DNA from: an uncultured Bacteroides sp.
Lineage (GTDB): Bacteria > Bacteroidota > Bacteroidia > Bacteroidales > Bacteroidaceae
Direction of reading: 5' to 3'
Assembly (NCBI GenBank): GCA_900544075.1
Contig: UQTJ01000017.1
Coordinates: 1 to 64,000 of the forward strand
Length of the DNA stretch: 64,000 nucleotides
The notes beneath the pieces were generated by a model that was not told the DNA's origin, searched no databases, and saw only the letters and a list, made by a program, of their open reading frames with translations. The position numbers were made by a program, and so were the translations under genes. Of this stretch, positions 26,328 through 35,765 are shown piece by piece (position 1 is the first letter of the stretch; each line of letters opens with the position of its first letter).

Positions 26328-27872
26328 ATGGAATCTCAAAGGGAAAATACAAAGAGGATTGCCAAGAATACAATGATGCTATATATCCGCATGCTTTTCG
26401 GTATGTTAGTATCATTATATACTTCACGAGTCGTACTTCAGGCATTGGGAGTAGAGGACTATGGTATATATAATGTAGTTGGAGGTGTTGTGGCAATGTT
26501 TTCTTTATTGTCAGGATCTCTTTCAGCAGCTGTGAGTAGGTTTTTGACTTTCGAATTGGGGAAAAATAATTTAAACCGGTTGAAGAAAGTTTTTTCAACT
26601 GCGTTGTATGTGCATGCTATATTAGCTTTAGTTGTATTAGTTCTGTCTGAAACAGTAGGAGTATGGTTCTTGAATTTCCATATGAATATTCCTGAAAATC
26701 GAATGTTTGCAGCTAATTGGGTATTTCAATTTTCGATATTTTCCTTTTTGTTGGGTTTATTTAGTGTACCATATAATGCTTCCATAGTTTCTCATGAACG
26801 CATGAGTATATTTGCATTTGTTGGTATAGGTGATACTCTTTTCCAATTGAGTATTGTCTTGTTTATTGCTTTTGGAGATATTCATTTTGATAAGCTGATC
26901 TTTTATGCTTGTTTACTTGTATTGAAAGGATTACTTTTGCAAATGTTTTATTTTTACTATTGTAGGAGGTCATTTGAGGAATGTCGTTTTAGATTAAATA
27001 TTGATAGACCTTTGTTGAAAGAAATGACTGGATTTGCTGGTTGGAACTTCATTGGAGCGTCATCTGCTCTTTTGCGAGACCAGGGATGTAATATTCTTTT
27101 AAACATTTTTTATGGTCCGGTATTAAATGCCGCTCGTGGAATAGCTAATCAGGTAAATGCAGCTATAGGAGCATTTGTTGGTAATTTTATGGTAGCTTTA
27201 AATCCTCAGATTACTAAATCTTATGCTGAAGGAGATTATAGATATACATTTTCATTAATTTTTAGGGGTGCAAGATTCTCTTTTTATTTATTATTGTTTT
27301 TGGCACTTCCTGTTTTATTGAATACTCAATATATTCTATCAATTTGGTTGAATGTAGTACCAGAGCATACAGTCCTTTTTGTTCAGCTTGTCTTGGTACT
27401 TTCTATGTGTGATACTATATCAAATCCATTAATAACGGTTATGCTTGCAACTGGTAAAATTAAGAACTATCAGATAATTGTAGGAGGATTGCAAATGATG
27501 AATTTTCCTTTGTCATATTTGTTTTTAAAAATAGGAGCAATACCTGAAACCGTTGTTATGGTCGCAATATCTCTTTCTTTGATATGTTTATGTGCACGTT
27601 TGATTTTATTGCGTAATATGATTCAGTTGCCTGTGGCTCTTTTCTTGAAGAATGTTTGCAGCAATATTTTTTTAGTAACCGTTCTGTCGTTAGTAATACC
27701 GATTTGTGTCCGTTCTGGGTTACCGGATAATTTGTTTGGATTTGTCGTTTCCACTTTAATTTGTTTAAGTTGTAGCACTGTGGTCATATATAGATTTGGC
27801 TGTTCTTTTTCAGAGAGGAAATTTTTGAAAGAAAAGTTGTTAACTGTATCAGCTAAGTGGTTAAATAAATGA
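26328..27872 (+). CDS. wzx: polysaccharide repeat-unit flippase (Wzx-like)
   Basis: About 514 residues, 12-14 predicted membrane helices, MATE/MOP-flippase type. The N terminus RIAKNTMMLYIRMLFGMLVSLYTSRVVLQALGVEDYGIYNVVGG is the classic polysaccharide-flippase start. It would move the undecaprenyl-linked repeat unit across the inner membrane. The open frame reaches 26310, but the ATG at 26328 (MESQRENT) gives the normal start. The stop overlaps the next start (ATGA), typical of this operon. Strongly AT-rich, like most of the variable region. Confidence 0.9.
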   Translation: MESQRENTKRIAKNTMMLYIRMLFGMLVSLYTSRVVLQALGVEDYGIYNVVGGVVAMFSLLSGSLSAAVSRFLTFELGKNNLNRLKKVFSTALYVHAILALVVLVLSETVGVWFLNFHMNIPENRMFAANWVFQFSIFSFLLGLFSVPYNASIVSHERMSIFAFVGIGDTLFQLSIVLFIAFGDIHFDKLIFYACLLVLKGLLLQMFYFYYCRRSFEECRFRLNIDRPLLKEMTGFAGWNFIGASSALLRDQGCNILLNIFYGPVLNAARGIANQVNAAIGAFVGNFMVALNPQITKSYAEGDYRYTFSLIFRGARFSFYLLLFLALPVLLNTQYILSIWLNVVPEHTVLFVQLVLVLSMCDTISNPLITVMLATGKIKNYQIIVGGLQMMNFPLSYLFLKIGAIPETVVMVAISLSLICLCARLILLRNMIQLPVALFLKNVCSNIFLVTVLSLVIPICVRSGLPDNLFGFVVSTLICLSCSTVVIYRFGCSFSERKFLKEKLLTVSAKWLNK

Positions 27873-29020
27873 TAATAATAGAAGATAAATCAACTTGCTG
27901 TGGGTGCAGTGCTTGTGCCAGTATCTGTTCTCATCAGGCTATAATTATGAAGCCGGATGGTTTGGGCTTTTTGTATCCTGAAGTTGACGAAGATAAATGT
28001 GTGAACTGCGGTCTCTGCGAACGAGTATGTGCGTTTAACATAACTTATGATAAATCGTGTAATTTGTCTGAACCTGATGTCTATGCTGTGCGTCATAAGG
28101 ATCAGAACGAGATTATTACCAGTAGAAGTGGAGCAGTTTTTATAGCTTTGTCCGATTGGATATTAGAACAGAGTGGTATAGTGTACGGAGTTGGATATGA
28201 AGAACACTTTCGAGTTGTACACAAAAGAGCTACAAATAAAGAAGAACGTAATGAATTTAAAGGAAGTAAATACGTACAGAGTGATCTGAAAGATACTTTT
28301 CGTCAAATAAGGATGGATTTAAGGCATGGATATAAGGTAATGTTTTCTGGAACTCCGTGTCAGACATCTGGTTTGTTATCGTATTTGAAATACATTAGGC
28401 AAGATATAACTGGATTATATGTTGTAGATTTGGTTTGTCATGGAGTGCCTGCTCCTTATGTATGGAGGGATTATCTTAAATATATAGAGAATAAATATAG
28501 GACCGAAGTTACTTATGTTAATTTTAGAGACAAATCTCAAATAGGTTGGGGGGCACATATAGAGTCTTTTATAGTTGGAAACAAATATGTATGTAGATCC
28601 ACTTATTCTGATTTATTTCGTAAATGTATAATGTTCCGTCATTCCTGCGGAGTATGTCATTTTGCTAATTTAGAACGTCCTTCTGATTTGACCTTTGCTG
28701 ATTTTTGGGGATGGGAGAAAGTGGATAAACAAATAAATTCAGATAACAAAGGGGTCTCTTTGGTATTAGTAAATACAGAAAAAGGACGTAGATTATTCTC
28801 GGAAATAACAGAAAAAATCAATTATATAAAAACTGACACTGAGCATTGTATACAACCTAATTTGGAGCATCCTTCATATATAAATCCGTTAAGAACAGAA
28901 TTTGAGAAAGATTTTATAACAAAGGGGTTTGTTTATTGTGGTAAGAAATATGGAGATATAGGAATAAAGTCTAGGTTTCTTGAATTTTTAAGAATAATAA
29001 AACATAAAATATTAAAATAA
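27869..29020 (+). CDS. F420 hydrogenase/dehydrogenase beta-subunit family protein with two 4Fe-4S motifs
   Basis: A 383-residue protein. Residues ~8-55 carry two ferredoxin-type clusters: CCGCSACASIC and CVNCGLCERVC. The remainder matches the coenzyme F420 hydrogenase/dehydrogenase beta subunit N- and C-terminal domains (SRSGAVFIALSDWIL, FSGTPCQTSGLLSYL, HGVPAPYVWRDYLKY, RPSDLTFADFWGW). Genes of this family regularly sit beside polysaccharide pyruvyl transferases in capsule loci, as here; the redox reaction is unknown. Overlaps the genes on both sides by 1-4 nt. Confidence 0.88.
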   Translation: MIIIEDKSTCCGCSACASICSHQAIIMKPDGLGFLYPEVDEDKCVNCGLCERVCAFNITYDKSCNLSEPDVYAVRHKDQNEIITSRSGAVFIALSDWILEQSGIVYGVGYEEHFRVVHKRATNKEERNEFKGSKYVQSDLKDTFRQIRMDLRHGYKVMFSGTPCQTSGLLSYLKYIRQDITGLYVVDLVCHGVPAPYVWRDYLKYIENKYRTEVTYVNFRDKSQIGWGAHIESFIVGNKYVCRSTYSDLFRKCIMFRHSCGVCHFANLERPSDLTFADFWGWEKVDKQINSDNKGVSLVLVNTEKGRRLFSEITEKINYIKTDTEHCIQPNLEHPSYINPLRTEFEKDFITKGFVYCGKKYGDIGIKSRFLEFLRIIKHKILK

Positions 29021-30120
29021 TGAAGATTGGTATATTAACTTTTCATTGTGCAGCAAACTACGGGGCTGTTTTGCAAACTTATTGTTTGCAGGAAGTTCTT
29101 AAAAAAATGGGGCATGATGTATATGTCATAGATTATCGTCCTAAATATCTTATAGAACCATATAAAATATTTTCCTATTATTCTGATTTATATAGTTCCT
29201 ATTTTGCTAAGATAAAAGGCTTTATTAGAGCCTTTTTGGTTGCTCCTATCCGTTGGAAGCGTAATAGGGCTTTTTCTAAATTTATAAATCATTATCTGAA
29301 CCTTTATCAGTTGGATCTTAACAATGAGTCAAATGATTTTGATGCTTTCGTCTTTGGTAGCGATCAGATTTGGAATCCTAAACTTACGGATGGTTTTGAC
29401 AAAGTATATTTGGGTGACTTCCCTGCTGCAAAGGGAAAGAAATTAATTGCTTTTGCTGCTAGTGCTGGTAGTGTATTGAATTTGTCTAAGGGAAGTATTG
29501 ATTATTTCTTGTATAGACTTAAGTGTTTTGATAAAATCTTTGTAAGAGAAAAATCTTTGGCAGATTATATAAATCAGAATATATCACATGTTGCAGAGGT
29601 TGTATTAGATCCTGTTATGTTAGGGGGTATGCCTGTCCTCAATACTTTATTATCTACGACACATAAGAAAACATCTGATAGACCTTATTTATTATTGTTT
29701 CAATTGTATAGATATGATGAAGTTGCTGAATATGCAGTCAATTTTGCAAATAAAAAAGGATTTGATATTGTTGAGTTGGCAGCAATGGAAGAGTCTCTTT
29801 TTAATAGAAAGATGAAACAAACATTATGTATGGAGGAATTGTTATGGTACATTGAGCAATCTTCATATATTATAACTACGTCTTATCATATTACAGTTCT
29901 TGCAATATTATTAAAAAAACAATTTAATACAGTTTCGATGGCAAGAGATTTTGATGAACGTGCTTTACTTTTACTTAAAGGTTTAAGTTTAAATGATAGA
30001 ATGATAACATTAGATAGTATAGATAATGGTGAAAATATAGATTATTCAAAAGTTGAAAGTTTGCGAACAAAGAAAGTTTATGAGGTGATTGAACTTTTAA
30101 AAAATATAATAATTGTTTAA
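29020..30120 (+). CDS. polysaccharide pyruvyl transferase family protein
   Basis: A 366-residue protein with the CsaB/WcaK-type fold: MKIGILTFHCAANYGAVLQTYCLQEVLKKMGHDV at the start, FVFGSDQIWNPKLTD around 110-125, and SSYIITTSYHITVLAILLKK near the C terminus. The family transfers pyruvate from phosphoenolpyruvate to a sugar to form a ketal, giving the glycan negative charge. Shares one base with the upstream iron-sulfur gene, supporting a functional pair. Confidence 0.88.
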   Translation: MKIGILTFHCAANYGAVLQTYCLQEVLKKMGHDVYVIDYRPKYLIEPYKIFSYYSDLYSSYFAKIKGFIRAFLVAPIRWKRNRAFSKFINHYLNLYQLDLNNESNDFDAFVFGSDQIWNPKLTDGFDKVYLGDFPAAKGKKLIAFAASAGSVLNLSKGSIDYFLYRLKCFDKIFVREKSLADYINQNISHVAEVVLDPVMLGGMPVLNTLLSTTHKKTSDRPYLLLFQLYRYDEVAEYAVNFANKKGFDIVELAAMEESLFNRKMKQTLCMEELLWYIEQSSYIITTSYHITVLAILLKKQFNTVSMARDFDERALLLLKGLSLNDRMITLDSIDNGENIDYSKVESLRTKKVYEVIELLKNIIIV

Positions 30121-30127
30121 ATGCAAA

Positions 30128-31078
30128 ATGAATCCTTTAGTTTCTATAATTGTCCCTATATATAACTCAGAGAACTATCTTAACAGATGTTTAGATAGTA
30201 TTTTGTCACAGACGTTTTGTGATTGGGAACTAATTCTGATTGATGATGGAAGTACAGATCAATCTGTTGGCATTTGTGAAGAATATGCGCAAAAAGATAA
30301 TCGTATAAGAGTTTTTCATAAACAAAATGGTGGAGTAAGTTCTGCACGTAACATAGGGTTGAAAAATGCAAAAGGAGAATGGGTTACATTTTGTGATTCG
30401 GATGATTTTGTAAATCCTGATTGGCTTGAAATATATATTCCTTTAATTTACGACAATGAGATTTCAATGGTTTGTCAGGGAATACATAGGATTGGTCCTT
30501 TTGTTTTATGCGAATATTGTTCAGGTATTGAATATGTTGGAGATAATAGAGGCGCACTGGAACTTTTATATAAATCTTTATTGTTAGGGTTTGTGTGGAA
30601 TAAAATTTTCAAGAAATCGATATTAGATGATTATAATTTATATTTTGATGAACGTTTTATATTTATGGAAGATGAGAATTTTGTCTTAAGATATTTGAAA
30701 CATTGTAAACGAATTGTTTGTGTAAAAAGATCTGGATATAATTACAATATGCCTGATTTGTCTTGTAAATATAAAAATGTTGATAATTATTACACTTCTT
30801 TGTCCAACTTTGAATCGGTCAAATATATTTACCATAATAAGAATAATCTAATTTATCAGAATTATCTAAATATGGTAACTAATGCTTTATATGCTTCATA
30901 TTTTTTTAATGTTAAGGATATGAAGTGTCGTTTAAAAATATATCGACAAATAGTAGGAGTAGATATCTTTAAGGTTGAGGGGCTATCCTTTGTTTCTAAA
31001 GTAATATTTTTTTTCCCTATTAACTTCGTAAATTGTATGTTTATAGTAAAAGATTGGTTTCGTAAAACTATTTTTTGA
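30128..31078 (+). CDS. family 2 glycosyltransferase
   Basis: About 316 residues, GT-A fold: PLVSIIVPIYNSENYLNRCLDSILSQTF, LIDDGSTDQS, KQNGGVSSARNIGLKNAKGEWVTFCDSDD (metal-binding DSDD) and FMEDENFVLRYLKHC. The acceptor and sugar are unknown. The open frame continues to a TTG at 30113, but the ATG at 30128 (MNPLVSII) is the natural start. It is clearly paralogous to the gene at 37872-38795, including the NGGVSSARN and KSGYNY blocks. Confidence 0.9.
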   Translation: MNPLVSIIVPIYNSENYLNRCLDSILSQTFCDWELILIDDGSTDQSVGICEEYAQKDNRIRVFHKQNGGVSSARNIGLKNAKGEWVTFCDSDDFVNPDWLEIYIPLIYDNEISMVCQGIHRIGPFVLCEYCSGIEYVGDNRGALELLYKSLLLGFVWNKIFKKSILDDYNLYFDERFIFMEDENFVLRYLKHCKRIVCVKRSGYNYNMPDLSCKYKNVDNYYTSLSNFESVKYIYHNKNNLIYQNYLNMVTNALYASYFFNVKDMKCRLKIYRQIVGVDIFKVEGLSFVSKVIFFFPINFVNCMFIVKDWFRKTIF

Positions 31079-31193
31079 AATAAATATTCTGAGAATAACA
31101 CGTACATAATAATTGGTTTCGTTAATTGATATACAAATCTGCTTTTAGAATAATTTTTAAGTATATGTGTTAAGTTATAAATATATTATTAAT

Positions 31194-32003
31194 ATGTTGA
31201 AAGAAAATATAGTAATACTTTTGTCTGCTTGTATAAATCCTAGCGGAATGCCTTTTACTATGTTACAAGATTGTAATATTAGAAAAAATCAATATATTAA
31301 GGCTATAAATTGGTATTTGGTTCATACAACATTTCCTATAGTATTTGTTGAAAATTCTGGTATTTACATAGGAGATTCATTTAATGAATATATAGAATCA
31401 AATAGAATAGAATTTATTACATTTAATGGAAATAATTATGATAAAAGTTTAGGTAAAGGATATGGTGAAGCTTTAATAATTGAAGAAGCTATAGAAAAAT
31501 CAAAATTATTATCAAACTGCGATAACATTGTAAAAATAACGGGGAGACTAATAATTAAGAATATAAAGAAATTAACAAAAGGGATCAGAACTCGTAAAAA
31601 TAGAATAATGGCGTTCAGTGGTAAGAAAAATAATTTTGTTTGTTCGTCATTTTTTTTTGTAGCACCTCGCATTTTCTTTGAAAATTACTTTCTTAAAAGT
31701 TTCTATAAAATTAACGATTCTAAGAATATATATTTTGAACATATATTGTATGAGGAGATTGTAAAGTGGATACTTGATGGTAACTATTACCATGAATTTT
31801 ACCATTATATTGATACTATTGGAGTATCAGGTTCTACAGGTGAAAAATATCCTAGAACAAGTTTGTATAAAGAGTGTAAAAACCTTATTAAAGGTTTTTA
31901 TATAAATATTGTAAGACATGAGAAATATATTTATCAAATGGATAACGTGGATTGGATTAGTGTATATAGAAATTCATGTAAGCAGTCAAAAAATGGCTAT
32001 TGA
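31194..32003 (+). CDS. unrecognised capsule-locus protein, possibly a glycosyltransferase
   Basis: About 269 residues, among the most AT-rich genes here. I do not recognise a defined family. Visible features: a hydrophobic start ENIVILLSACINPSG, a KSLGKGYGEALIIEEAIEKS block, IVKITGRLIIKNIKKL, and SSFFFVAPRIFFENYF. The pattern of sugar-nucleotide-like regions and operon place suggests a glycosyltransferase or modification enzyme. The upstream GTG at 31167 gives nine extra residues, but the ATG at 31194 is likelier. The IS66 left end lies 10 nt after its stop, so the natural C terminus may have been altered by the insertion. Confidence 0.6.
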   Translation: MLKENIVILLSACINPSGMPFTMLQDCNIRKNQYIKAINWYLVHTTFPIVFVENSGIYIGDSFNEYIESNRIEFITFNGNNYDKSLGKGYGEALIIEEAIEKSKLLSNCDNIVKITGRLIIKNIKKLTKGIRTRKNRIMAFSGKKNNFVCSSFFFVAPRIFFENYFLKSFYKINDSKNIYFEHILYEEIVKWILDGNYYHEFYHYIDTIGVSGSTGEKYPRTSLYKECKNLIKGFYINIVRHEKYIYQMDNVDWISVYRNSCKQSKNGY

Positions 32004-32044
32004 TTGAAATGGGTAACTTCGCTGCCAACCAAATTTATAGAATT

Positions 32045-32407
32045 ATGTATAGCAGTGAAGATCTTGAAAGGTTTTACTTTCAGTACCAGACGGAGGCGTT
32101 ACCCCGTGGAGAATCTCTCCAATCGTTTTGTGTCAAGAACAAAGTCCCTTATAACATTTTCCAGAAATGGTTTAAGGATACCCGCAAAAAAGTAGTTGAA
32201 GTCCAGATTGACGGTGTTCCTGAGATTGCCCATGAGGAAAAGACTAAGACCGGTGACCGGCCTAAGCCTGTATCAAGAAGCGGTAATGACAATCCCGTCC
32301 GCATATGGATTGACATCCGTATCAGTAATGGGTTACACTTGTCCCAAAAGAATTTAAGTTATCAGGATTTAGTCCGGATGATAGAGAAGCTGGAGGGTCT
32401 ATGCTGA
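32045..32407 (+). CDS. tnpA: IS66 accessory protein TnpA
   Basis: About 120 residues: MYSSEDLERFYFQYQTEALPRGESLQSFCVKNKVPYNIFQKWFKDTRKKVVEVQID is a small HTH-like protein of the IS66 orf1/TnpA family. An open frame runs upstream to 32000, but this reaches out of the element; the ATG at 32045 aligns with the start of the remnant copy at 25915. It overlaps tnpB by a few bases, as usual in IS66. Confidence 0.8.
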   Translation: MYSSEDLERFYFQYQTEALPRGESLQSFCVKNKVPYNIFQKWFKDTRKKVVEVQIDGVPEIAHEEKTKTGDRPKPVSRSGNDNPVRIWIDIRISNGLHLSQKNLSYQDLVRMIEKLEGLC

Positions 32408-32736
32408 GTGTTACCGGCCTGAATCATTTTTATTATGTGCGTGACTTTACCGACATGCGTTGCAAGCACAGCCGTGTGTTGTCCATCATCCGTGAACGGC
32501 TTCACCGGGAACCCTGTGACGGGGATGTCTTTATTGTCATGTCGCGAAACCGAAGGATAGTCCGTATGTTTTCATTTGACAATCATTCATACAGCCTGTT
32601 CGAAAAGAAGTTTGTCGCGGGCTACCAGTTCATGAAAGTGGAGCGGAACGGGGCGGATACCGTTTATCGGATTGACTGGAAAGATGTGGTCTTGATACTG
32701 GAAAACCCTATAGTTAAAACATTAAAAATCAGATAA
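32401..32736 (+). CDS. tnpB: IS66 accessory protein TnpB (IS66 Orf2-like)
   Basis: A 111-residue IS66 Orf2-like protein: VTGLNHFYYVRDFTDMRCKHSRVLSIIRERL followed by DGDVFIVMSRNRRIVRMFSFDNHSYSLFEKKF, matching the family's conserved middle block. It is needed for transposition in studied IS66 elements, with no known enzymatic activity. Overlaps tnpA and precedes tnpC by 71 nt. Confidence 0.85.
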   Translation: MLSVTGLNHFYYVRDFTDMRCKHSRVLSIIRERLHREPCDGDVFIVMSRNRRIVRMFSFDNHSYSLFEKKFVAGYQFMKVERNGADTVYRIDWKDVVLILENPIVKTLKIR

Positions 32737-32807
32737 TTAATATGTTTTTTGCTTGCGGTTCTGCGATTGTTTTAGTACCTTTATGTCTGTAAATCAAAGG
32801 TTTAAAT

Positions 32808-34601
32808 ATGATCGGGCTGCAACATATAATAGACTCAAAAAGGGAATTGTTGAGTAGGGAAACCTACTCACGGAACCCTATAAATTATAGTGAAGGTATG
32901 GCAGACGACCAAAAAGACCGGTTTATCCAGTACCTGGCGGAACAGCATCAGGAGGATGAGTTGACCAAGCGGGCTATGGAGTTGGTTCTGGAGGATTTTA
33001 TGGCCCAGATGAAAGAACTGAAGGAGCAGATGTCCTCCATGCAATCAAAACAGTCTGATTTGGAAAACCGGTTATCGGAAGAGCATAAGCTTCGCAAATC
33101 GGCTGAACGTAAGGCAAGGTCTCTCCAGGAAAAACTTGATTTTGCCAATCAGGAACGTTTTGGAGACAGGCGTCAAAGGATACACTCCAAAGCAGAAAAG
33201 AGCGCTTCTGACCGACAAAAGGAGAAAGATGATTATGACGGTACGGACGATACACTCCGTACGGATTCTGTAGACAATAACGAATCCCGGAATGAGGCGG
33301 TCCTTCCCAAAAAGGAACATGACCTGGGCAATCGTCCTGACGGATATAAAACGATGGGAGTGTCCGGAGAAGCGATAGCGCATCCCTCTGATCTGACAAA
33401 GGTTCCCGGACGTATCATTGAAAGAAGGATGGTGCGTGTATTCAGTTTCCGCACCTTCCTTACGGAAGAATGTTTTGAGATGGTTCATTATGCGGAGCCG
33501 GGCAAAAAGCCGAAGTGGGGTTATTTCCCCTCTGCAGGCCATCCGGAGGTAATAACCAAAATCGAGGGTACTAAAGCCACTCCTGAATTCCTGCAGGCCA
33601 TCGCCTATGAAGTTTATGTAAAGAATGTGACCTTCGGCCTTCTTCACCAATGGCTGACGGATATGGGAATGACCATTTCTAAAAACACCTTACGCAACTG
33701 GCTTAAGAAAGGCAAGAAATACCTTGATGAGTTGGTTCGTGTATTGAAGTCCGTTGCCTTGGAAAAGGACTCGGTTGTGAACTGCGATGAGACCTGGTGC
33801 AAGGTTCGCAAATATGACCGTTATAAGAAGTGTTATATCTGGGTATTGGTCAACAAGGCTCAGAAAACAGCCATTTTCTTCTATGAGGATGGCTCCCGCG
33901 GCCGTGAGGTACTTACCGACTTCCTGGGTGATGCGGAATTGAAGAGTATCATGTCCGACGGCTACAATGCTTATGTATTTATCGGCGATGAGTTGAAATC
34001 GGCTCAGTTTAAGGATACTGTCCATCAGGTTTGTATGTCCCATGCGAATAATAAGTTCGTTAAAGCCGGTAATCAAGGAGGCGAACCGCTGGCCGAACGT
34101 TTTTCAAAGCTTTTAAAGTGGTTCTTTTCTAAAGAACATATTTATGATGAAGCCGGTCTTACTCCGGAAGAGAGGCTGCGGGAAAGGCAAAGCTTGGAAA
34201 CGAAGGAACACCTGATAGAATTGCGCAGCCTGTTGGACAGTGAACTGTCAAAGGATTCGGAATTCAGAAGCCAGTATTATACAGAAGCTCTTAATTACTT
34301 GAAGAAGTTTTGGAAGGAACTATTTGCTTTTCTGGACGATGGGGATCTTCCGATAGACAACAATCTGGCAGAACGGACCATCCGGAAGCTGACAACTCAA
34401 CGCAACAATTCACTTCATTATGGCAGTGATGCAGGCGCTGAGATGGCTGCGACTTATCATAGTGTAATAGGAACGGTAAAGCTTCATGGCAGTTCTGTCT
34501 GGAACTTCATCGGAACTTTTTTCAAAAATATCTTTAACGGGTGCAGGGATTATGTTAACATGGTTCCTGACAAAATCACTTTGGCTACCGGCCAATGTTA
34601 A
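32808..34601 (+). CDS. tnpC: IS66 transposase TnpC (DDE)
   Basis: A 597-residue IS66 transposase. After a coiled-coil-like N-terminal region (~35-115), the catalytic core shows VVNCDETWCKV (first Asp), IMSDGYNAYVF (second Asp) and PIDNNLAERTIRKLTTQRNNSLHYGSDAGAEMAA with the Glu. The zinc-finger CxxC motif seen in many IS66 transposases is not visible. An internal ATG at 32898 (MADDQKD) is an alternative start. Intact, so the element may still move. Confidence 0.93.
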   Translation: MIGLQHIIDSKRELLSRETYSRNPINYSEGMADDQKDRFIQYLAEQHQEDELTKRAMELVLEDFMAQMKELKEQMSSMQSKQSDLENRLSEEHKLRKSAERKARSLQEKLDFANQERFGDRRQRIHSKAEKSASDRQKEKDDYDGTDDTLRTDSVDNNESRNEAVLPKKEHDLGNRPDGYKTMGVSGEAIAHPSDLTKVPGRIIERRMVRVFSFRTFLTEECFEMVHYAEPGKKPKWGYFPSAGHPEVITKIEGTKATPEFLQAIAYEVYVKNVTFGLLHQWLTDMGMTISKNTLRNWLKKGKKYLDELVRVLKSVALEKDSVVNCDETWCKVRKYDRYKKCYIWVLVNKAQKTAIFFYEDGSRGREVLTDFLGDAELKSIMSDGYNAYVFIGDELKSAQFKDTVHQVCMSHANNKFVKAGNQGGEPLAERFSKLLKWFFSKEHIYDEAGLTPEERLRERQSLETKEHLIELRSLLDSELSKDSEFRSQYYTEALNYLKKFWKELFAFLDDGDLPIDNNLAERTIRKLTTQRNNSLHYGSDAGAEMAATYHSVIGTVKLHGSSVWNFIGTFFKNIFNGCRDYVNMVPDKITLATGQC

Positions 34602-34626
34602 ATTCAAAGCTAATTAATTAACAAAA

Positions 34627-34680
34627 CTCGGTTTAGGGCACTCAAAAGTGCCCTTTCAAAGGGGGATGCCCTAAATTGAG
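34627..34680 (+). terminator. nested hairpin at the 3' end of the IS66 element
   Basis: Outer arms CTCGGTTTAGGGCA (34627-34640) and TGCCCTAAATTGAG (34667-34680) enclose an inner stem GGGCACT/AGTGCCC (34636-34653). It may end transcription from tnpC or shield the element from read-through. The two stems compete for the same bases. There is no long T run, so the terminator role is tentative. Confidence 0.5.
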
Positions 34681-34766
34681 TGCTTACATACATATTTATT
34701 TTATCAATTTAATTCCGCCAACGGGTTAAATAATATTGCTTGTACTTGTTATTTATAAATGCAAAA

Positions 34767-35738
34767 ATGATATCAATAATTATTCCTGTTTATAATGCTT
34801 GTAAACTATTGAACAAATGTGTAGGTAGTGTTGTAAATCAGACATATCATGATATAGAAATTATATTAGTAGATGACGGTTCAAGTGATGGTAGTGATGA
34901 GTTATGTGATATTTTTGCATCTAAAGATTGTAGAATAAAAGTTCTCCATAAGAAGAATGGTGGGGTCTCCTCGGCACGCAATGAAGGCCTAAAGATAGCT
35001 AAAGGAGAACATATATTACTTTTAGATAGTGATGATGCTTTAGAACCTAACACTTGTGAGGAACTCTTGAAATTACAACGGGAAAAAAATGTAGATTGTG
35101 TTATCTTTGGTTTTAAACAAGAGAATGGTAATATTTGGACACCTCGGCAGTTTAAACAATACGATTCTATTGAGGATTTTCGTTTAGATTTCAGTTACTG
35201 GCTGAATACGGAATTGTTGAGTTCTTCTGTAAATAAATTGTATAAGCGAAATAAAATAAAAGTTTTATATCCAGAAGATATATCATTTGGTGAGGACTTG
35301 ATATTTAGCCTTAATTACTTGAAACATTGCGAACGTATAATTTTTACTCCAGCAACATATTATTTGCATAATAATCTTAACTCAGGTTCTATAACACATA
35401 CATTTGATCCTAATAGAATTTTTAGTATTGAATGTTGGCAGAAATGTGTAATAGATTTTGCTTCTATTAATAATCCTGAGTTATATAGTAAATACATTAA
35501 AGATGTCTTGTTTTATATAAAAAGATTGTATGGTTGTAAATCTATTACCTATACAAATAAAAAAACGATATTAAATAGTTGGATAAAAAATTCGTACTTG
35601 TATAGAATTGCGCCATTGAATTTAGATAATAAATTAGACAATATGCTTCTTTATTGTATAAAGAAATCATGGTGGTCTCTACCATTTTTTTTTCTTCTTC
35701 TTAAAAAAAGTATGAGTAGAATTATTGTTAAGAAATAA
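34767..35738 (+). CDS. family 2 glycosyltransferase
   Basis: About 323 residues, GT-A fold: MISIIIPVYNACKLLNKCVGSVVNQTYHDIEIILVDDGSSDGS, NGGVSSARNEGLKIAKGEHILLLDSDDALE (metal-binding DSDD near residue 90) and SFGEDLIFSLNYLKHCERI. It is the first gene after the IS66 element. The frame reaches 34740 but the ATG at 34767 is preferred. Sugar specificity unknown. Confidence 0.9.
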   Translation: MISIIIPVYNACKLLNKCVGSVVNQTYHDIEIILVDDGSSDGSDELCDIFASKDCRIKVLHKKNGGVSSARNEGLKIAKGEHILLLDSDDALEPNTCEELLKLQREKNVDCVIFGFKQENGNIWTPRQFKQYDSIEDFRLDFSYWLNTELLSSSVNKLYKRNKIKVLYPEDISFGEDLIFSLNYLKHCERIIFTPATYYLHNNLNSGSITHTFDPNRIFSIECWQKCVIDFASINNPELYSKYIKDVLFYIKRLYGCKSITYTNKKTILNSWIKNSYLYRIAPLNLDNKLDNMLLYCIKKSWWSLPFFFLLLKKSMSRIIVKK

Positions 35739-35765
35739 AATAATTGTTTGTTGATGAAATAATTT

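Larger units (their letters stand above)
32013..34728 (+). mobile_element. complete IS66-family insertion sequence
   Basis: Three genes in IS66 order (tnpA, tnpB, tnpC). The left boundary is placed at GTAACTTCGCTGCC (32013), supported by homology with the remnant at 25872. The right boundary is set at GGGTTA near 34728, whose complement TTAACCCGTTGGC resembles the left end only partly. I found no convincing 8-bp target duplication. The element is much less AT-rich than the capsule genes around it, so it is a recent arrival. Ends are uncertain by tens of bases. Confidence 0.8.

Noticed and set aside
32005..34736. Target-site duplication flanking the IS66 element
   Set aside because: The 8 bases beside the proposed ends (TGAAATGG and AATAATAT) do not match, and the ends themselves are uncertain.
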